A stretch of 9,096 bases of DNA, from NCBI GenBank assembly GCA_020442965.1, contig JAGRJB010000294.1:1-9096 (forward strand), given 5' to 3'. Under the pieces are notes generated by a model that was not told the DNA's origin, searched no databases, and worked only from the letters and a program-made list of their open reading frames with translations. The translations under genes were made by a program, and so were the position numbers. Origin of the DNA: Pseudomonadales bacterium (lineage in GTDB: Bacteria; Pseudomonadota; Gammaproteobacteria; Steroidobacterales; Steroidobacteraceae). Below are positions 7,292-9,096 of this stretch, piece by piece (position 1 is the stretch's first letter; each line of letters starts with the position of its first letter).

Positions 7292-7605
7292 GCAGTGAAG
7301 ACGTGACCCGCGTCAGCGTGAAGATACTCGACAAGGAATACCACGTCGCGTGTCCACCCGAAGAACAGGCGGCGCTCAAGGAATCTGCCGACTACCTGCA
7401 CCGCAAGATGCGAGAGATTCGCGACAGCGGCAAGATCATCGGCACGGATCGTATCGCCGTGATGGCGGCTCTCAATCTGGCGAACGATCTGCTGAAGGCG
7501 AAGAAGCAGGAAGTGCTCGTCGAAACCAACTTGCATGGACGAGTCCGCGGCATGCGCGAGCGCATCGAAACAGAATTGCAGAAAACGCGGCAGCTAGAGT
7601 TCTGA
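7288..7605 (+). CDS. zapA: cell division protein ZapA
   Basis: This 105-residue protein has the length of ZapA, which binds FtsZ polymers, bundles them and recruits ZapB at mid-cell. The N-terminal globular part carries VSVKILDKEYHVACPPEEQAALKESADYL (9-37), which matches the ZapA pattern. It is followed by an ID-type segment (GTDRIAVMAALNLANDLL, about 52-69) and a C-terminal coiled coil (70-105) used for dimer and tetramer formation. The start overlaps the upstream coiled-coil gene by ATGA and has GGAG at 7275-7278. 6S RNA follows, the usual gammaproteobacterial arrangement. No strong terminator is seen between zapA and ssrS, so read-through into 6S RNA is possible. Confidence 0.93.
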   Translation: MSSEDVTRVSVKILDKEYHVACPPEEQAALKESADYLHRKMREIRDSGKIIGTDRIAVMAALNLANDLLKAKKQEVLVETNLHGRVRGMRERIETELQKTRQLEF

Positions 7606-7635
7606 GCCCATATTTTGACTTGTGTCGCAATTCTC

Positions 7636-7649
7636 GCGTCACGTGGCGC
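7636..7649. repeat. near-palindrome with CACGTG core upstream of 6S RNA
   Basis: GCGTCACGTGGCGC is a 14-bp sequence symmetric at all but one pair of positions. It sits about 36-49 bp before the inferred 6S RNA start, just upstream of the -35 region. It has the size and symmetry of a dimeric regulator's operator. No regulator is assigned. Confidence 0.35.
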
Positions 7650-7678
7650 TGTCTCAATCGCTCGTCCCGGTGTAGAGT
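7650..7678 (+). promoter_or_regulatory. candidate promoter of 6S RNA
   Basis: TAGAGT at 7673-7678 lies 6 nt before base 7685, where the closing stem of 6S RNA begins, so it is well placed as a -10 box. The matching -35 region (TGTCTC, 7650-7655, 17-bp spacing) is poor. Read-through from the zapA transcript is an alternative source of the RNA. Confidence 0.4.
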
Positions 7679-7683
7679 CTCTT

Positions 7684-7876
7684 TGGCGTCACCTGCGGTG
7701 TTCGACAGTGAGTCGGGTTACCTCTCGACCGTAATTGAAACGCCCAGGGATATCTGCCTTAACGGCACAGCTGTGCAAGTCCGCCATGAGCGGAAAGCCT
7801 TACTGGTCGTGGCGCGTCCCACCTGTTGCTCTGGTTCGAGAGCAACGATTTGCACCGGCATCTGCGGGTGACGCCT
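7684..7876 (+). ncRNA. ssrS: 6S RNA
   Basis: 6S RNA binds the sigma-70 RNA polymerase holoenzyme by imitating an open promoter and adjusts transcription in stationary phase. The gap between zapA and 5-FCL is its standard place. I can draw its fold. A 14-bp closing stem pairs 7685-7698 (GGCGTCACCTGCGG) with 7862-7875, including two G-U pairs. A central arm pairs 7726-7734 (CGACCGTAA) with 7800-7803 and 7805-7809, with one bulged T. On the 3' side of the bubble is a perfect 8-bp hairpin, 7825-7832 with 7839-7846. Apical hairpins include CCGC/GCGG (7781-7793). Segments resemble E. coli 6S RNA: TGTTCG near 7699, AAGCCTTA near 7796, CACCT followed by a hairpin, and CGGCATCT near 7857. The length of about 190 nt is normal. 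Exact ends are inferred. The 3' arm overlaps the preferred start codon of the next gene. Confidence 0.8.
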
Positions 7877-8470
7877 TCTCTTTCCGATCGGAGCGGCCTG
7901 CGCGCCGCATTGCGTGCGGCGAGACGACGCCTGTCGCCCAAGCAGCGCGACGCGATCGCGCAGTCGATCGCGCAGCATGTCGGCGCTTCAACCTGTTTCA
8001 CCCCCGGCAGAAGGATCGGTCTCTATCTCGCGACGCCAGAGGAGATTCCGACTACGCCTCTTCTCGAGCTTGCGGAAGAACGTGGCTGCCAGGTCTATCT
8101 GCCCAGGATCGTCGACTATCGTGCACGGTCGATGCGTTTCGTTCATCCGAGCGGGCTCTGGCGGCGCAATCGCTATGGCATCATCGAACCGTTAGGTCAC
8201 GAATCGCTGCCTGCGCGCTGGCTCGACTGCATTTTCCTGCCGGCGATTGGCGTCGATCCGCGCGGTGCACGCCTCGGGCATGGTGCAGGCTACTACGATC
8301 GCGCGCTGGCTTTCAGGCGCTGGCGTCGGACGTGGCGCGGGCCACGACTCATCGCAATACTCGCGGACACGCAGCGTGTGCCGCACGTTCCCGAGCAACC
8401 CTATGACATTCGGTGTGACGCCATCGTTACTGAGTCCGGCCTCGTGGCTACCGATCGGAGCGCTGCATGA
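7868..8470 (+). CDS. ygfA: 5-formyltetrahydrofolate cyclo-ligase (5,10-methenyltetrahydrofolate synthetase)
   Basis: This 200-residue protein of the 5-FCL family uses ATP to convert 5-formyl-THF to 5,10-methenyl-THF in the cytosol. The N-terminal helix SGLRAALRAARRRLSPKQR (9-27), the GLYLATPEEIPTTPLLELA segment (51-69), YLPRIV (77-82), and the nucleotide-binding signature LGHGAGYYDR (136-145) are all present; the last has Ala where GGGYYDR is usual. YDIRCDAIVTE (179-189) is the conserved C-terminal motif. The start is uncertain: GTG at 7868 keeps the conserved Arg-rich helix but lies in the closing stem of 6S RNA. A TTG at 7910 would remove part of that helix, and TTG 7826 lies in a 6S hairpin. 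The ssrS-ygfA pairing is conserved, and in E. coli the two are co-transcribed. The stop overlaps the EVE gene by ATGA. Confidence 0.9.
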   Translation: MTPSLSDRSGLRAALRAARRRLSPKQRDAIAQSIAQHVGASTCFTPGRRIGLYLATPEEIPTTPLLELAEERGCQVYLPRIVDYRARSMRFVHPSGLWRRNRYGIIEPLGHESLPARWLDCIFLPAIGVDPRGARLGHGAGYYDRALAFRRWRRTWRGPRLIAILADTQRVPHVPEQPYDIRCDAIVTESGLVATDRSAA

Positions 8471-8931
8471 ACTACTGGTTGATGAAAACCGAACCTGGCA
8501 CTTTCGGTATCGATGATCTCGCGGCGGCACCTCGTCGCACGACGATGTGGGAGGGTGTGCGCAACTATCAGGTTCGCAATATGCTGCGCGATGACATGCA
8601 AAAAAAAGACCAGGCGTTCCTCTATCACTCGAGCTGCGCCGTACCAGGCATCGTCGGAATCGTTGCAGTCGTCAAGACTGGCTACCCCGATCCGACCGCA
8701 TTCGATCGCAAGCACCATCACTATGATGCGGACAGCGATGCCAAGAATCCGCGTTGGTATGCGGTCGACATCAAGCTGATGCGCCAACTGCGGCGTGTCA
8801 TCACGCTCGCCGAGCTGCGCCAGCACGCTGCCGCGGAGCTCGCGGACATGCTGTTACTACGTCGTGGCAATCGACTGTCGATCACGCCGCTCGATGCGCG
8901 CGAGTGGAACTTCATCCTCACGCTCGAGTGA
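8467..8931 (+). CDS. EVE domain-containing protein (THYN1-like)
   Basis: This 154-residue single-domain protein has the EVE signature: YWLMKTEP (3-10), TMWEGVRNYQVRNMLRDDM (26-44), FLYHSS (51-56), a central GIVGIVAVVK (61-70), DPTAFD (75-80), and WYAVDIKLMR (97-106). EVE domains are PUA-like, and relatives such as human THYN1 bind modified cytosines in DNA; bacterial members have been linked to modified-base recognition and sometimes to restriction. Here it is stand-alone, without a nuclease or other fused domain, so a housekeeping reader role is as plausible as a defensive one. The start at 8467 overlaps the 5-FCL stop by ATGA and has GGAG at 8457-8460. A run of eight A (8600-8607) in an otherwise GC-rich gene is notable. 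Confidence 0.9.
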   Translation: MNYWLMKTEPGTFGIDDLAAAPRRTTMWEGVRNYQVRNMLRDDMQKKDQAFLYHSSCAVPGIVGIVAVVKTGYPDPTAFDRKHHHYDADSDAKNPRWYAVDIKLMRQLRRVITLAELRQHAAAELADMLLLRRGNRLSITPLDAREWNFILTLE

Positions 8932-8944
8932 CGCGCGATCGATT

Positions 8945-8960
8945 CGTGACCCCCGTCACG
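8945..8960. repeat. perfect inverted repeat CGTGAC/GTCACG after the EVE gene
   Basis: CGTGAC (8945-8950) and GTCACG (8955-8960) are separated by four C, beginning 13 nt after the EVE stop. It could form a 6-bp hairpin that marks the end of the 5-FCL/EVE transcript, or serve as a protein-binding site upstream of the next promoter. No T-run follows, so it is not a standard intrinsic terminator. Confidence 0.4.
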
Positions 8961-8982
8961 TCATGTTGGCGATCACACTTGC

Positions 8983-9010
8983 TTGTATTTTGCAATCGCG
9001 TGTATATACT
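8983..9010 (+). promoter_or_regulatory. probable promoter of the Lys/Ala-rich protein gene
   Basis: TTGTAT (8983-8988) and TATACT (9005-9010) are separated by 16 bp, in an AT-rich patch within a GC-rich gap. The inferred start near 9017 leaves a leader of about 30 nt. An 8-bp palindrome GTATATAC overlaps the -10 box. Confidence 0.55.
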
Positions 9011-9047
9011 CGCGCTTGGACTAACCCGTAACCACTGGAGAAGTGCC

Positions 9048-9096
9048 ATGGCGAAAGCCAAGAAGAAGGCCAAGAAGAAAGCTGCTAAGAAGAAGT
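9048..9096 (+). CDS. Lys/Ala-rich histone H1-like protein, N-terminal fragment (runs off window)
   Basis: The ATG at 9048 follows a good ribosome binding site, GGAG at 9037-9040 with 7-nt spacing, and a probable promoter. The 16 complete codons read MAKAKKKAKKKAAKKK: ten Lys, five Ala and the initiator Met. This is the composition of bacterial histone H1-like proteins (Hc1/AlgP-type tails) that bind DNA non-specifically and can compact the nucleoid. Having the basic repeat at the very N-terminus fits short all-tail proteins or a tail followed by a further domain; the window ends before this can be told. Function is inferred from composition only. Confidence 0.65.
   Translation, partial: MAKAKKKAKKKAAKKK

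Noticed and set aside
7825..7846. Hairpin GTTGCTCT/AGAGCAAC as an intrinsic terminator
   Set aside because: No T-run follows (GATTTGC), and the hairpin falls exactly where 6S RNA has its 3' bubble hairpin.
7826..7867. Longer 5-FCL frame starting at TTG 7826
   Set aside because: The first 14 codons lie in the perfect 8-bp hairpin and following part of 6S RNA and are not like 5-FCL N-termini; the GTG at 7868 or a later start fits better.
1754..8931. A defence island built on the HIRAN and EVE genes
   Set aside because: The two genes are 6 kb apart on opposite strands, separated by core housekeeping genes, with no nuclease, methyltransferase, integrase or composition shift.

Overview
This is a chromosomal housekeeping segment of a high-GC proteobacterium, most likely a gammaproteobacterium. 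The block pepP-ubiH-ubiI with a YgfB-family gene, diverging from zapA and followed by 6S RNA and the 5-formyltetrahydrofolate cyclo-ligase gene, is a classic gammaproteobacterial arrangement. The IspG C-terminus, with its [17 protein letters not shown] stretch, is of the type seen in betaproteobacteria and Xanthomonas-like lineages. A deep-branching or xanthomonad-like gammaproteobacterium is therefore my best guess; species cannot be read from the sequence. I see no mobile elements, tRNA or rRNA genes, or CRISPR arrays.

Layout. Bases 1-833 (+): the 3' end of ispG (isoprenoid synthesis), overlapping by ATGA a pterin-4a-carbinolamine dehydratase gene. Bases 822-6949 (-), read from right to left: a YgfB/UPF0149 gene, pepP, ubiH, ubiI, a HIRAN/HipA-N-like gene of unknown function, and an EamA-type transporter. 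The transporter runs convergently into the dehydratase gene, overlapping it by 12 bp. Bases 6950-7060 are a divergent promoter region. Bases 7061-7605 (+): a small ZapB-like coiled-coil gene coupled to zapA. Bases about 7684-7876: 6S RNA (ssrS), recognised from its position, a 14-bp closing stem, a central arm, a 3' bubble hairpin and segments resembling E. coli 6S RNA. Bases 7868-8931 (+): 5-FCL (ygfA) coupled to an EVE-domain gene. From 9048: the first 16 codons of a Lys/Ala-rich, histone H1-like protein, with its own promoter and a good ribosome binding site.

How it works together. The minus-strand cluster supplies two FAD monooxygenases of ubiquinone ring hydroxylation plus a Xaa-Pro aminopeptidase, with 4-bp stop/start overlaps from pepP to ubiI. 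The plus-strand cluster combines Z-ring assembly factors, the global RNA polymerase regulator 6S RNA and folate repair. The least ordinary items are the HIRAN-type gene in the ubi cluster, the apparent overlap of the 6S RNA 3' arm with the 5-FCL start codon, and the EVE gene coupled to 5-FCL. I found no convincing new multi-gene system; most of the window is conserved core genome.
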